DNA from: Oscillospiraceae bacterium
GTDB taxonomy: Bacteria > Bacillota > Clostridia > Oscillospirales > CAG-272
Assembly: GCA_015065205.1 (NCBI GenBank)
Contig: SVQS01000003.1
Location: forward strand, 1 to 33,452
Length of the DNA: 33,452 nucleotides
Reading direction: 5' to 3'
A program made the translations under genes and the position numbers. The notes under the pieces are model-generated. The model did not search any database. It saw only the letters and a program-made list of their open reading frames with translations, and was not told the DNA's origin. Below are positions 23,433-32,827 of this stretch, piece after piece. Position 1 is the first letter of the stretch. Every line of letters starts with the position of its first letter.

Positions 23433-24035
23433 ATGCAAAAAGGATTGTTGATTGTTATCTCCGCGCCCTCGGGTAGCGGAAAGAGCACGGTGCGCGAGGA
23501 GCTGATGCGCCGTGAGAATTTTGCTTATTCGGTATCTGCCACCACGCGTCCCCCCAGAGCGGGAGAGGTGAACGGTGTGGACTACTGGTTCGTCACCCGT
23601 GAGCAATTTGAAGAAAAGATCAAAAACGGCGATATGCTGGAGCACGCCATATACAACGGCAACTACTACGGCACCCCTCTGCGTGAGGCTTTGCGAGTTG
23701 TCGAGTCGGGACGCAACCTGCTTCTTGAAATCGAGGTTGAGGGTGCGATGAACATCAAGCGCCAATATCCTGAGGCAGTTCTTATTATGCTGCTGCCGCC
23801 CTCTTTCTCCGAACAGGAGAGAAGACTACGCTCTCGCGGAACCGAGACCGACGAGGTCATTGCGGGGCGCCTGAAGCAGACTTATGAGGAAATGACCTAT
23901 TTTGACAGATACGATTATTTTGTTGTCAACGAAACCGTTGATAAATGTGCTGACGATATTCAAGACATCGTTCACGCAGAAAAGTGGGCGGTCAAGCGCC
24001 ACCTTGAGGTTCCCTCTACCTATTTTGAGGCTTAA
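23433..24035 (+). CDS. gmk: guanylate kinase
   Basis: A 200-aa enzyme converting GMP to GDP with ATP. The P-loop is APSGSGKST (11-19); the GMP-binding segment STTRPPRAGE-like (SATTRPPRAGEVNGVDY) and the lid region with RLRSRGTETDEVI follow. The length is typical. I start at the ATG 23433 with AAAAGGAG upstream; the frame extends further upstream but overlaps remA. It supplies GDP/GTP, also the precursor pool for (p)ppGpp, and is regularly paired with rpoZ. Confidence 0.96.
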   Translation: MQKGLLIVISAPSGSGKSTVREELMRRENFAYSVSATTRPPRAGEVNGVDYWFVTREQFEEKIKNGDMLEHAIYNGNYYGTPLREALRVVESGRNLLLEIEVEGAMNIKRQYPEAVLIMLLPPSFSEQERRLRSRGTETDEVIAGRLKQTYEEMTYFDRYDYFVVNETVDKCADDIQDIVHAEKWAVKRHLEVPSTYFEA

Positions 24036-24076
24036 TACATCAAACGCAAATTTTGCACAAGCAAGGAGATAAAATT

Positions 24077-24421
24077 ATGCTACACCCTACCATTGAAGAA
24101 TTGACGAAGGGCGAATACAACCGCTACGAGCTGGCACTTGCCACCGCAAAGTGCGCGCGTCTTATCACCGAGGAGTACGTTCGTCAGCATGATGCTGCCG
24201 AAAAGTCCATCACCGGTAACAAGGAGACCGACCGTCCTTTGAATACTATGATCGACCGCGAGCTGCGCGACGAAAAGGCTGTTCACGTAGCCGTTAACCG
24301 TCTGTATGCCGGCGAGTATGTGATCGATATGAACGCAAACGAAGCCACCGAAGCTGAAGAAGAGACACAAGAAGCAGTGGCTGATGAACAAGCAGAGGAC
24401 TTTTTGTCCGATGCTGAGTAA
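24077..24421 (+). CDS. rpoZ: RNA polymerase omega subunit
   Basis: A 114-aa omega subunit that stabilises the beta' subunit of RNA polymerase. The conserved N-terminal segment MLHPTIEELTKGEYNRYELA and the block ALATAKCARLI are present. There is a long Glu-rich C-terminal tail (from about residue 93), and the segment KAVHVAVNRLYAGEY precedes it. Start at 24077 with AAGGAGAT upstream. It is located between gmk and priA. The coaBC gene found here in many Firmicutes is absent; only 13 nt separate rpoZ and priA. Confidence 0.92.
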   Translation: MLHPTIEELTKGEYNRYELALATAKCARLITEEYVRQHDAAEKSITGNKETDRPLNTMIDRELRDEKAVHVAVNRLYAGEYVIDMNANEATEAEEETQEAVADEQAEDFLSDAE

Positions 24422-24434
24422 GTAGGAGATACAC

Positions 24435-26924
24435 TTGAGCCGATATGCGGGCGTATGCCTACTCGACAATCCGTTCTCAATTGACGGAGTATACGATTAT
24501 GTGATTCCCGAAGAGCTGGCAGGGGAAATTTCTGCCGGCTCGTTCGTCACGGTTCCGTTTGGCACAGTTAATCAACGCAGGTTGGCACTTGTTACGGAAT
24601 TGAAGGATAGTTCTGCCTACAAAGAGGCAAAGTCTATTCTTTCCGTGTGTCCCGAGGAGATGTTTTTGAGTGAGGAGATGTTGGGCCTTTGTTCCTTTAT
24701 GAAGCTTCGCACCCTATGTACTACGGGTGATGCTGTCAGGGCAATGATTCCCGCGTCCTCGCTCTCTCGTCTTGTCACTACGTATACTTTGTCCGAGGAA
24801 CACATATCCAACCCCTCCGACGACGTACCATCGTCGGATTTGTTTGTATATGAATACCTTCGCGAGAACGGGGAAATATCTCTCGATGCTCTGCGCCACC
24901 GTTTTGGCGTGGGCGTTGAGATCAAGCTCAAGCACCTTGTAACACTCGGCATTGCCAAAAAGGAAAGTGTTCTCCGGGAAGCCAAAGGCGAAAAGCTCGA
25001 GCGTGTTTGGCAGGTAGCCATCCCCACCGAGGATGCTTATGCACTCATCGACGGGGAAATCATCAAAGAGATCAAGCTGACGTCCGAGGCACAAAAAAAG
25101 GCACTCTCTTCCATTTTGGAAAGCGAGCTGCCTATGACTGCTACCGAGATAAAGGAGCGCGCAGGTGTGACTGACACACCACTCAAAACACTTTTGAGCA
25201 AGGGGATCGTTACAACTCTGCAGCTACGCCAAGAGCGCAATCCTTACGTAAACGCAAAATATTTGGGTAGAACACCCATACATCTGAACGACGAGCAATC
25301 GGCGGCAATGAGGACGCTTTCCGCGCTTGTCGATTCGGGGGAAGCAAAAGCGGCACTGCTCCACGGTGTTACGGGAAGCGGAAAGACCTGCGTAATGTTG
25401 ACTCTCATTGATAAACTTCTTGATGACGGTCGCGGTGTGATCGTCCTTTTACCCGAAATTGCACTCACCCCGCAATCGGTGGCTATCTTCTGCGCCCGTT
25501 ATGGAGAGCGCGTGGCGGTCATTCACTCGGGACTCTCAGCAGGGGAGCGTTACGATGCTTACTGCCGTATTCGCGACGGACGTGCCGATGTTGTCATTGG
25601 AACACGCTCGGCGGTTTTTTCGCCCGTTAAGAATTTGGGTGCTATCATCATCGACGAAGAACAAGAACACACATATAAATCCGACCAAAACCCGAAATAT
25701 CACACGCGCGACATTGCGCGCTACCGTTGTGCACACAACAAGGCTTTGATGCTTCTTTCCTCGGCAACACCGTCGCTTGAGAGCTATCAAAAGGCAAAAG
25801 AGGGAACCTATACGCTCATTACGCTCAAGCACCGCTTTGGTGGTGCAAAGCTGCCCCTGGTAAAGGTTGCCGATATGCGCGGTGAGGTGCAGGGTGGAAG
25901 TCTTTCTCCGCTTGGCGAAGAATTGATGGGGGAACTCTGCCGCGTGACAAATGCGCGCGAGCAAGCAGTGCTTTTTATCAACCGCCGCGGATATAATCAT
26001 TTTGTCAGCTGTCGCTCCTGCGGTGAGGCAGTCACCTGCCCATCCTGCTCGGTGGCAATGACCTACCACACGCGCCGCGGCACGTGGCACGAGGGCGACC
26101 TTGTTTGCCATTGGTGCGGCCACCGTATGCCGCTTCCCAAGGAGTGCCCGAGCTGTCACTCCGAGCATCTTGCCCGCATGGGCTTTGGCACACAGCGCGT
26201 TGAGGAAGAACTCCAAACGCTTCTTCCAAAGGCTAACATCCTGCGAATGGATACCGACACGACCACCACAAAATTTGCCTATGATGAACTGCTTGGGCGT
26301 TTTCGTGCACACGAAGCGGATGTGCTTCTCGGCACGCAAATGGTAACAAAAGGGCACGATTTCCCCGACGTTACCCTCGTGGGTGTTCTTTTGGCAGATG
26401 CCTCTCTCTACCTTGACGACTACCGTGCCGCAGAGCGAACCTTCGCAATGCTGACGCAGGTCATCGGTCGCGCGGGACGCGCCGACAAAGAGGGAATGGC
26501 TGTCATTCAAACAAACAATCCCGATAGCGAGGTCATTCGCCTTGCTTGCGCGCAAGACTACGAAAGCTTTTATGAGCGCGAGATCCGTTTGCGTAAGCTC
26601 TTGACCTTCCCGCCATTCTGCGACATCGCTCTCCTGACCGTTACGGGCTCTTATGAGACCGAGCTGCTCCGCGCCACCACAATGATGGCGCAAATGATAA
26701 AGGAGATGGCAGAGGGGGACTACAAGGACGTTACATTGGTTACCTTTGGCCCCTTTGAAGCCCCCGTTTATCGGGTGGATAATAAATACCGTATGCGTAT
26801 GGTGCTCAAGTGCAAGCTGACGCGCCGCACGCTCTCGATGCTGGCAGAGCTCCTCTCGACCTTTGGTCAGAGAGTGAGCAAAAAGGTGACGCTGAGCATC
26901 GATCTCAATCCGTCAAATCTCTAA
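24435..26924 (+). CDS. priA: primosomal protein N' (replication restart helicase PriA)
   Basis: An 829-aa PriA, the helicase that reloads the replisome at stalled forks. It has an N-terminal 3'BD domain (VYDYVIPEEL), a winged-helix region, and a helicase core with Walker A GVTGSGKT (311-318) and DEEQ (407-410). A zinc-binding insertion has four Cys pairs (CRSC, CPSC, CHWC, CPSC). Helicase motif VI (QVIGRAGRADK) and the C-terminal domain complete the protein. It starts with TTG at 24435, 6 nt after AGGAG; a rare start codon may keep expression low. The length is somewhat above the family average. Confidence 0.96.
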   Translation: MSRYAGVCLLDNPFSIDGVYDYVIPEELAGEISAGSFVTVPFGTVNQRRLALVTELKDSSAYKEAKSILSVCPEEMFLSEEMLGLCSFMKLRTLCTTGDAVRAMIPASSLSRLVTTYTLSEEHISNPSDDVPSSDLFVYEYLRENGEISLDALRHRFGVGVEIKLKHLVTLGIAKKESVLREAKGEKLERVWQVAIPTEDAYALIDGEIIKEIKLTSEAQKKALSSILESELPMTATEIKERAGVTDTPLKTLLSKGIVTTLQLRQERNPYVNAKYLGRTPIHLNDEQSAAMRTLSALVDSGEAKAALLHGVTGSGKTCVMLTLIDKLLDDGRGVIVLLPEIALTPQSVAIFCARYGERVAVIHSGLSAGERYDAYCRIRDGRADVVIGTRSAVFSPVKNLGAIIIDEEQEHTYKSDQNPKYHTRDIARYRCAHNKALMLLSSATPSLESYQKAKEGTYTLITLKHRFGGAKLPLVKVADMRGEVQGGSLSPLGEELMGELCRVTNAREQAVLFINRRGYNHFVSCRSCGEAVTCPSCSVAMTYHTRRGTWHEGDLVCHWCGHRMPLPKECPSCHSEHLARMGFGTQRVEEELQTLLPKANILRMDTDTTTTKFAYDELLGRFRAHEADVLLGTQMVTKGHDFPDVTLVGVLLADASLYLDDYRAAERTFAMLTQVIGRAGRADKEGMAVIQTNNPDSEVIRLACAQDYESFYEREIRLRKLLTFPPFCDIALLTVTGSYETELLRATTMMAQMIKEMAEGDYKDVTLVTFGPFEAPVYRVDNKYRMRMVLKCKLTRRTLSMLAELLSTFGQRVSKKVTLSIDLNPSNL

Positions 26925-26939
26925 AGTGAGGATACTGTT

Positions 26940-27395
26940 ATGGCAAAACTCAAAATTGTAAAGCACGGCGACGAAACTTTGCGCAAGGTCTGCCGTCCCG
27001 TTGATAAAATCACCCCCCGAATCATCACGCTTCTTGATGATATGCTGGAAACGATGCACGCCGCCGACGGTGTCGGTCTTGCTGCACCGCAGGTAGGAGT
27101 GCTTCGCCGCATCGTCATCGTTGAGGTGGAAGAGGGGGAAGTATATGAACTCATCAACCCCCGCATCGTCGCTTTTGCCGGCGAACAGCAGGGGCAAGAG
27201 GGGTGTCTCTCTCTGCCCGGTCGCTGGGGTATCACCAAACGCCCCATGCACGTTACCGTGCGCGCCTTCAACCGCAAGGGTGAGGAGTTTGAGGTCAGCG
27301 GTAGCGGCCTTTTGGCACGTGCTTTCTGCCACGAGATCGACCATCTCGACGGCAAGCTCTTTATTGACGAAATGATCGAGGAGATCCGTGAATGA
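26940..27395 (+). CDS. def: peptide deformylase
   Basis: A 151-aa metalloprotease that removes the formyl group from nascent proteins. All three motifs are intact: GVGLAAPQVG (44-53), EGCLS (87-91, metal ligand Cys89), and HEIDH (131-135, two His ligands and catalytic Glu132). The length is typical for the short Firmicutes type. Its stop overlaps the fmt start by four bases (ATGA), indicating translational coupling of deformylase and formyltransferase. Confidence 0.97.
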   Translation: MAKLKIVKHGDETLRKVCRPVDKITPRIITLLDDMLETMHAADGVGLAAPQVGVLRRIVIVEVEEGEVYELINPRIVAFAGEQQGQEGCLSLPGRWGITKRPMHVTVRAFNRKGEEFEVSGSGLLARAFCHEIDHLDGKLFIDEMIEEIRE

Positions 27396-28345
27396 GTATG
27401 AAGATCCTGTTTATGGGCACGCCTGATTTTGCGCTGTTTTCTTTGCGCGCGCTTGTTGAAGCAGGGGAGAACATCATTGGTGTTGTCACCCAACCCGACA
27501 AGCCCAAGGGCAGGGGATATACCCTCACACCGCCTCCCGTAAAAGTGTATGCGACCGAGGTGGGCATCCCCGTTTACCAACCCAATACCTTGCGCGGTGA
27601 GGAGTTTGCAGAGCTTTTGGAAGAACTCTCTCCCGACCTCATCATCGTCGTAGCCTATGGCAAGATATTGCCGTCAAACGTGCTGGAATTCCCCAAGTAC
27701 GGCTGTATCAACGTGCACGGTTCTATTCTGCCCACTTATCGCGGAGCGGCGCCTATGCAGCGCGCCATTATGGAAGGACAACGCGAAACGGGTATTACCA
27801 CTCAAATGATGGCTGATGGTATCGACACAGGCGATATTTTGCTTATTAGCAAGGTCGCCATCCAAGAGAACGACAACTTTGAAACGATGCACGACAAGCT
27901 CGGCGAATGTGGAGCGAACACGCTTCTTGAAACGCTGAAAGAACTCCGCGCGGGAACGCTCACGCGCACAAAGCAAGACGATAGCCTTGCCACTTATGCC
28001 GCCAAGATCGAAAAGAGCGATTGTCTCATTGACTTTACAAAGAGCGCAAACGAGGTGCACAACCAAATTCGCGGTTTGTCTCCCATTCCGCTCGCATTCA
28101 CCTATACGCCTGACGGAAAAATGCTCAAGGTGACGGCAACCGAGATCGCCAAGCGCGAGGGAACACTCGCACCTGCGGGAACGGTTCTGTCTCTTACAGG
28201 CGGCAAAATCGAGGTTGCTTGCGGTGTTGGTTCTATCGCTGTTTTGTCGGTTCTCCCCGAGGGCAAAAAGAGAATGGCGGCGGCTGACTTTATCAACGGT
28301 CGCAAAATTGCCGTTGGCGACCTGCTTTCCGCCCCCAACGCATAA
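27392..28345 (+). CDS. fmt: methionyl-tRNA formyltransferase
   Basis: A 317-aa enzyme that formylates initiator Met-tRNA with 10-formyl-tetrahydrofolate. The catalytic domain shows FMGTPDFA (7-14), the active-site segment NVHGSILPTYRGAAP (107-121; Asn107, His109) and GIDTGDI (143-149). A C-terminal OB-like domain follows. The first ATG (27392) overlaps the def stop; a second ATG two codons on is possible but less well spaced from GGAG. Confidence 0.97.
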   Translation: MSMKILFMGTPDFALFSLRALVEAGENIIGVVTQPDKPKGRGYTLTPPPVKVYATEVGIPVYQPNTLRGEEFAELLEELSPDLIIVVAYGKILPSNVLEFPKYGCINVHGSILPTYRGAAPMQRAIMEGQRETGITTQMMADGIDTGDILLISKVAIQENDNFETMHDKLGECGANTLLETLKELRAGTLTRTKQDDSLATYAAKIEKSDCLIDFTKSANEVHNQIRGLSPIPLAFTYTPDGKMLKVTATEIAKREGTLAPAGTVLSLTGGKIEVACGVGSIAVLSVLPEGKKRMAAADFINGRKIAVGDLLSAPNA

Positions 28346-28357
28346 GAGGAAAACACT

Positions 28358-28813
28358 ATGCAAGAAGTAACGATTTTAGACCTCAAAGAGACAAAAGGAC
28401 GTATTCTCGGCGTTGATTTTGGCGACACGAGAACGGGACTTGCCGTGTCTGACACGAGCCGCTTTTTGGCATCGGGCATCGGATATGTCAGCCCGGGTGG
28501 CATCGTCAAGACTGCCGATAAGGTTGCCGAGGTCGCACGCGAGCAGAATGTTTCTGCCATTGTTGTGGGACTTCCCAAGAATATGGATGGCTCCGAGGGC
28601 TTTCGTGCCGACCGTTGCCGCGAGTTTGCCGACCTTTTGCGCGAGCGTCTTGTCGACATTCCCGTTGCGATGATGGACGAGCGTATGACCACTATGAGTG
28701 CCTCGCGTTATCTCAACGAAACGAATACAAGAGGACAAAAGCGCAAGGGTGTGATCGACACGCTCTCGGCGCAGATCATTCTGCAAAACGCGCTCGACCG
28801 TCTTAAAAATTGA
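28358..28813 (+). CDS. ruvX: YqgF/RuvX RNase H-fold nuclease (pre-16S rRNA/Holliday junction)
   Basis: A 151-aa RNase H-fold protein of the YqgF family, implicated in pre-16S rRNA 5' processing and annotated as a putative Holliday junction resolvase. Conserved parts are ILGVDFGDTRTGLAVSD (with the catalytic Asp), VVGLPKNMDGSEG, and MMDERMTTMSA with the second acidic residue. Its place right after fmt is not the usual one in Firmicutes (commonly beside alaS/yrzL). Together with rsmB and rlmN downstream it gives the operon an rRNA-maturation theme. Confidence 0.93.
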   Translation: MQEVTILDLKETKGRILGVDFGDTRTGLAVSDTSRFLASGIGYVSPGGIVKTADKVAEVAREQNVSAIVVGLPKNMDGSEGFRADRCREFADLLRERLVDIPVAMMDERMTTMSASRYLNETNTRGQKRKGVIDTLSAQIILQNALDRLKN

Positions 28814-28863
28814 GAAACTGAACCCAAAATCCTTTCGCAATTTGCGAAAAAGAAGGAAGATAT

Positions 28864-29739
28864 ATGCAACATTTACCGCCGCGGCGCATTGCCGCAATAC
28901 ACGATTTTTCCTGCGTGGGCAGATGCGCGCTCACGGTTGTTATCCCTACCTTGTCGGTTATGGGGTATCAGACCATTCCGCTTCCCACCGCGCTCCTCTC
29001 CAGCCATACAGGTGGCTTTGAGGGGCTGTATTTCCGCGATCTGACTGCGGATATGCATCATATCTCGGCACATTTTGACCGCCTCTCTATGACCTTTGGT
29101 TCTATCTACACGGGCTTTCTTGGTAGCGTTGAGCAGATTTCTACGGTGCGCGAATTTATTGAGCGTTTTGGAAAAACACCTGACGAAACAGGCAAAGCCC
29201 CCCTCATCCTCGTTGACCCCGTGATGGGCGACGACGGTGTTCTCTACGCTACATACACCAAGGCACTTGCCAACGGTATACGCGAGCTCAGCACACACGC
29301 ACAAGTGCTTACCCCAAATCTTACCGAGGCCTGCTTTCTGACCGACACGCCGTATCAAGATACCGCTGTGCTTTCCGAGGATGAAGCCGAAGCGTTTGTG
29401 CTAACTTTGCTCGAAAAGCTCTCCCACATTTGCCACGGCAAAATCGTGGTGACGGGTATCGGCCTTACGGGTGGCATCGTTGCCAACGCGGGCAGAGACA
29501 CCGACGGGTGCATCTTTTGGGTCAAGCGTGCGTGTCAGGATATTTCCTATCCCGGCACAGGTGATATTTTTGCTTCTGTTTTGCTCGGTGCCCTGATGCA
29601 AGGGGATGATTTTGAGACCGCCTGCACACGCGCGGCAGATTTTATTGTTCTGCTCATTACCGAGTCGGCAAAGATCGACACCCCTGTGCGTATGGGAGTC
29701 GCGCTTGAGGCGCACCTTGGCAAACTGCTACAAAAGTAA
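28864..29739 (+). CDS. pyridoxamine kinase (PdxY/PdxK-type, ribokinase fold)
   Basis: A 291-aa PfkB/ribokinase-fold kinase, probably phosphorylating pyridoxal/pyridoxamine (vitamin B6 salvage). Features are AIHDFSCVGRCALTVVIPTL (12-31), LLSSHTGGF, LVDPVMGDDGVLY, LTPNLTEACFL, and the anion-hole/catalytic motif PGTGDIFAS (Asp as base). A ThiD-like hydroxymethylpyrimidine kinase is the main alternative, but the SSHTGG segment favours pyridoxal kinases. Translated from AAGGAAGAT. A short hairpin (TTTCGC/GCGAAA, near 28833-28849) lies in the 50-nt gap behind ruvX. Confidence 0.88.
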   Translation: MQHLPPRRIAAIHDFSCVGRCALTVVIPTLSVMGYQTIPLPTALLSSHTGGFEGLYFRDLTADMHHISAHFDRLSMTFGSIYTGFLGSVEQISTVREFIERFGKTPDETGKAPLILVDPVMGDDGVLYATYTKALANGIRELSTHAQVLTPNLTEACFLTDTPYQDTAVLSEDEAEAFVLTLLEKLSHICHGKIVVTGIGLTGGIVANAGRDTDGCIFWVKRACQDISYPGTGDIFASVLLGALMQGDDFETACTRAADFIVLLITESAKIDTPVRMGVALEAHLGKLLQK

Positions 29740-29749
29740 GGAGGAGACT

Positions 29750-30460
29750 ATGTCAAACGGACATAATATGCGCGTTTTTTTGCGCGTGGTCAAGTGGAGT
29801 ATTTCGCTTCTTTTGTGCCTGATTTGTGGCATCCTCATTTGGCGTATGTGCTCTTCGGGCGACCCCGAAAAGGTGAAATACCTGATGGGAAATGAGGCAC
29901 TTTATCAAGCCTATGACGAGCACGGTGAAGACCTTGTCCTGCAATATCAAAACCAGGATACCATTACGACCGCCGAGTATAACAGAGGGTATTTTTCCAT
30001 TACGCAATACGTTTTTATTCCCGAGGCGAAGCAGGTGCAATTGGTGTTCCGCTACAACAACAGCACCATCAAAAACCTCGCAAAGGATTATGGCCTTGCC
30101 GAGATTCCCGACAAGAGCGAGGAGCTTTTTGACCTAACGCTTGTCTCCGTTGTGGATAACACGCCCGACAACCGCGAGGACAACGAAAGCACCGATGCGC
30201 GCACAACAACGCGCTATTATCCCTCTGCCGCAACACGCACCGAGACCTCGCTCTACACCTATTATCGCTTTGTTTTTGACGACATTGAAGTTACTTCCGA
30301 TATGCTCTACGTCTTTGCCGATATTTATTACGAGGGAGACCTCGACTACGAAGAACGCCCCTACGGCACGCTTTGCCTTTATGACGATCAGTCGGAGTGG
30401 GTAACCTATAAGCTTTCGCGCACCGAGCGCAAAATGCTCGCCAAAAAAGAGGACGAGTAA
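29750..30460 (+). CDS. membrane-anchored protein of unknown function
   Basis: A 236-aa protein with one N-terminal membrane helix (about 14-32) after a short basic stretch, then an acidic extracellular-type domain. The domain has beta-rich segments (QVQLVFRYNNSTI, TYYRFVFDDIEV, MLYVFADIYY) and a Thr/Asn/Asp-rich loop around 145-165, suggesting a beta-sandwich. It starts at 29750 with AAGGAGGAG upstream; the open frame upstream overlaps the kinase gene. It is followed after 13 nt by the SGNH hydrolase, with which it may act at the cell surface. I do not recognise the family. Confidence 0.8.
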   Translation: MSNGHNMRVFLRVVKWSISLLLCLICGILIWRMCSSGDPEKVKYLMGNEALYQAYDEHGEDLVLQYQNQDTITTAEYNRGYFSITQYVFIPEAKQVQLVFRYNNSTIKNLAKDYGLAEIPDKSEELFDLTLVSVVDNTPDNREDNESTDARTTTRYYPSAATRTETSLYTYYRFVFDDIEVTSDMLYVFADIYYEGDLDYEERPYGTLCLYDDQSEWVTYKLSRTERKMLAKKEDE

Positions 30461-30473
30461 GAGAGGATAGACG

Positions 30474-31463
30474 ATGAACATTCCTTATACACACGAAAGC
30501 ATCCGCCTCACGGGTCGATGGGATAGAGGTGCAGATCGCGCCACCGCTACGGCGACGGGCTCTTATATTGAGTTTGCATTCCGCGGCAGAATGGCGGTTG
30601 CCAAATTCAACATTGTTTCCAACGCACAGCCCAGACTCCATTTGTGGATTCAAATCGATGGCGGTGATATGATCGAAGCGAATATCGATTCTCACATCCG
30701 CATTATGGCAAAAAACGATGGCGACCACGTCTGCCGCATCATCTACAAGGGCGGCACCGAACTTGACAGACGTTGGTATCATCCGCTTACGGGAAAGGTA
30801 TCCTTTGTTGGTGTGCAAACCGAGTGTCCTATTCCGATTGCTCCCGACAATCGCAAGACGATCGAATTTGTGGGAGATTCCATTACCGAGGGCGTTTTGA
30901 TCGATACCGATTTCAACAACGGTGGCGACGTTCTTTCCACTGCCGTTTTTGATGCGATGCGTTGCTATCAAGATGACGTTTGTGCTACCTACGCGTGGCA
31001 GACCGCCGAAGCACTCAACCTGCGTCCCATCTTTATGGGGTACGGAGCGGTTGGTGTCACACGCGCAGGCGCGGGAGATGTCCCCGCCGCCCCCGAATCC
31101 TATCTTTACAATTTTGATGGCTCACCCATCACGCACGAGAGTGCGGATTACATCCTTATCAACCACGGGGCCAACGACCGCGCAAACGGCGTGGAGCGTT
31201 ACCTGCAAAAATACGAGGAATTGCTTAACGTTATCCGCAAACGCAATCCCTCGTCGGTTATCATTTCTCTTTCGGCATTCGTTGGCACGTTCCACGAGGA
31301 ACTCGGGAAAATGATTGAAGATTATAACCGAAAACACAACTGCTGTGTGCACTTTATCGATAGCTACGGCTGGATTCCCGAAGTGCCCCTGCATCCTCTG
31401 CGCGACGGTCACAATACCGTTGCCAAAAATTTAATTCCCCTGATGAGGGAGATCGTGAAATAA
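30474..31463 (+). CDS. SGNH/GDSL esterase, CE2-like two-domain
   Basis: A 329-aa hydrolase. Residues ~10-120 form a beta-rich domain like the N-terminal jelly roll of CE2-type carbohydrate esterases. From ~128 the SGNH domain follows: block I FVGDSITEG (132-140, Ser136), a Gly-containing GYGAVGVT segment as block II, NHGAND as block III, and Asp311/His313 in the LRDGHN motif. No signal peptide is visible, so it would act in the cytoplasm unless exported otherwise. A deacetylase of sugars or glycans is the likely role. It is an unusual guest in a translation/replication operon. Confidence 0.85.
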   Translation: MNIPYTHESIRLTGRWDRGADRATATATGSYIEFAFRGRMAVAKFNIVSNAQPRLHLWIQIDGGDMIEANIDSHIRIMAKNDGDHVCRIIYKGGTELDRRWYHPLTGKVSFVGVQTECPIPIAPDNRKTIEFVGDSITEGVLIDTDFNNGGDVLSTAVFDAMRCYQDDVCATYAWQTAEALNLRPIFMGYGAVGVTRAGAGDVPAAPESYLYNFDGSPITHESADYILINHGANDRANGVERYLQKYEELLNVIRKRNPSSVIISLSAFVGTFHEELGKMIEDYNRKHNCCVHFIDSYGWIPEVPLHPLRDGHNTVAKNLIPLMREIVK

Positions 31464-31498
31464 AATATCCGTTAAGTGGATAGGAAAGGAGCCGACGT

Positions 31499-32779
31499 AT
31501 GAGCGCCCCCCGTAAAATTGCATACGATGTTCTGGTGCGATGTGCGTCGGCAGAGCAGTATTCCAATATAGCTTTGGATACTGCCATTAAGCGTTCCGCC
31601 CTAACACCTCCCAATAGAGGTCTGTTGACGACCCTCGTCTATGGCGTTATCGAAAGACAGATCACATTGGATGCTATTATAGACAACCTTTGTAACCGAG
31701 GAAGCAAGAGCATTTCTTTCGATGTGCGCACGTTATTGCGCTTGGGGCTTTATCAGCTTGCTTACCTCGACCGCGTCCCCGACCACGCCGCTGTGAATGA
31801 AACAGTGAATATGTCACCCAAACGCAACCGTGCATTTGTCAATGCCATTCTGCGTGCGTTCATTCGAGGCGGCAAGAAAATCCCCATTCCCGATAAAGAA
31901 AAAGATGCCGTTGGATATCTCTCGGTCAAATATTCATTTTGCCCCGCACTTTGCCGCAAGTTTATCGATACCTTTTCACTTGAACGTACCGAACAGCTCT
32001 TCGCCGCCTTTGGCGAGCAACCTGACCTGACTCTTCGCACCAATACGCTCCGCATCTCGCGTGAGGAACTGATTCAAAAAATCGAGGGGCAGGGAATCCA
32101 CGCGCTCCCCACAAAAGAGAGTGACGCAGGTATTCGCGTATGCGATAAATCCCCTGTGACCGAGCTTTACGGCTTTCTTGATGGACTCTTTTTCGTTCAG
32201 GACGAAGCCTCTCAGCTTTGTGTCAAAGCCTTGGATGCAAAACCCGGAATGAAAATTTTGGATGCCTGCGCTTGTCCGGGCTCTAAATCCTTTGGTGCCG
32301 CTATTGATATGAACAACAAGGGCAGTGTGCTTTCCTGCGACCTGCACCGCAACAAGCTTTCACTCGTCGAGAGTGGAGCGCAAAGACTCGGCATCACCAT
32401 TCTCACAACCGAGGAGCGCGATGCCCGAAACCAAAAAGAAGAGTGGATTGGAGCATTCGACCGTGTGCTCTGTGATGTACCTTGCTCGGGCTTTGGCGTG
32501 TTTGCCAAAAAGCCTGAATTACGCTACAAAGATCCTGCCGCCAGCGAAGCACTCCCCGATATTCAGTTGGCCATCCTAAAAAATGCATCCAACTATGTCA
32601 AGGTAGGCGGCAAGCTGGTATATTCCACCTGCACGCTTCTCCCCTCGGAGAACGAGGAGAACGTAGCACGTTTTCTTGGTGAAAACAATAATTTTGAACT
32701 CAAAGAACAACGCACGCTCTATCCCGATACCGACGAAACCGACGGCTTCTTTTATGCTGTGATGGAGCGCGTAAAATAG
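31499..32779 (+). CDS. rsmB: 16S rRNA (cytosine-967-C5)-methyltransferase RsmB
   Basis: A 426-aa protein with an N-terminal NusB-like RNA-binding domain (about 1-130) and a C-terminal SAM-dependent m5C methyltransferase. Motif IV CDVPCSGFG carries Cys329 and motif VI YSTCT carries Cys378, the two cysteines needed for m5C transfer and release. Motif I reads DACACPGSKSFG rather than the common DACAAPGGKT, a variant but still plausible SAM loop. Translated from GAAAGGAG. Placement before rlmN is the normal Firmicutes order. Confidence 0.93.
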   Translation: MSAPRKIAYDVLVRCASAEQYSNIALDTAIKRSALTPPNRGLLTTLVYGVIERQITLDAIIDNLCNRGSKSISFDVRTLLRLGLYQLAYLDRVPDHAAVNETVNMSPKRNRAFVNAILRAFIRGGKKIPIPDKEKDAVGYLSVKYSFCPALCRKFIDTFSLERTEQLFAAFGEQPDLTLRTNTLRISREELIQKIEGQGIHALPTKESDAGIRVCDKSPVTELYGFLDGLFFVQDEASQLCVKALDAKPGMKILDACACPGSKSFGAAIDMNNKGSVLSCDLHRNKLSLVESGAQRLGITILTTEERDARNQKEEWIGAFDRVLCDVPCSGFGVFAKKPELRYKDPAASEALPDIQLAILKNASNYVKVGGKLVYSTCTLLPSENEENVARFLGENNNFELKEQRTLYPDTDETDGFFYAVMERVK

Positions 32780-32827
32780 AATTATACTTTTCGAAACTTT
32801 GGATAGAATAAAGAAAGGAGGCGCCAA

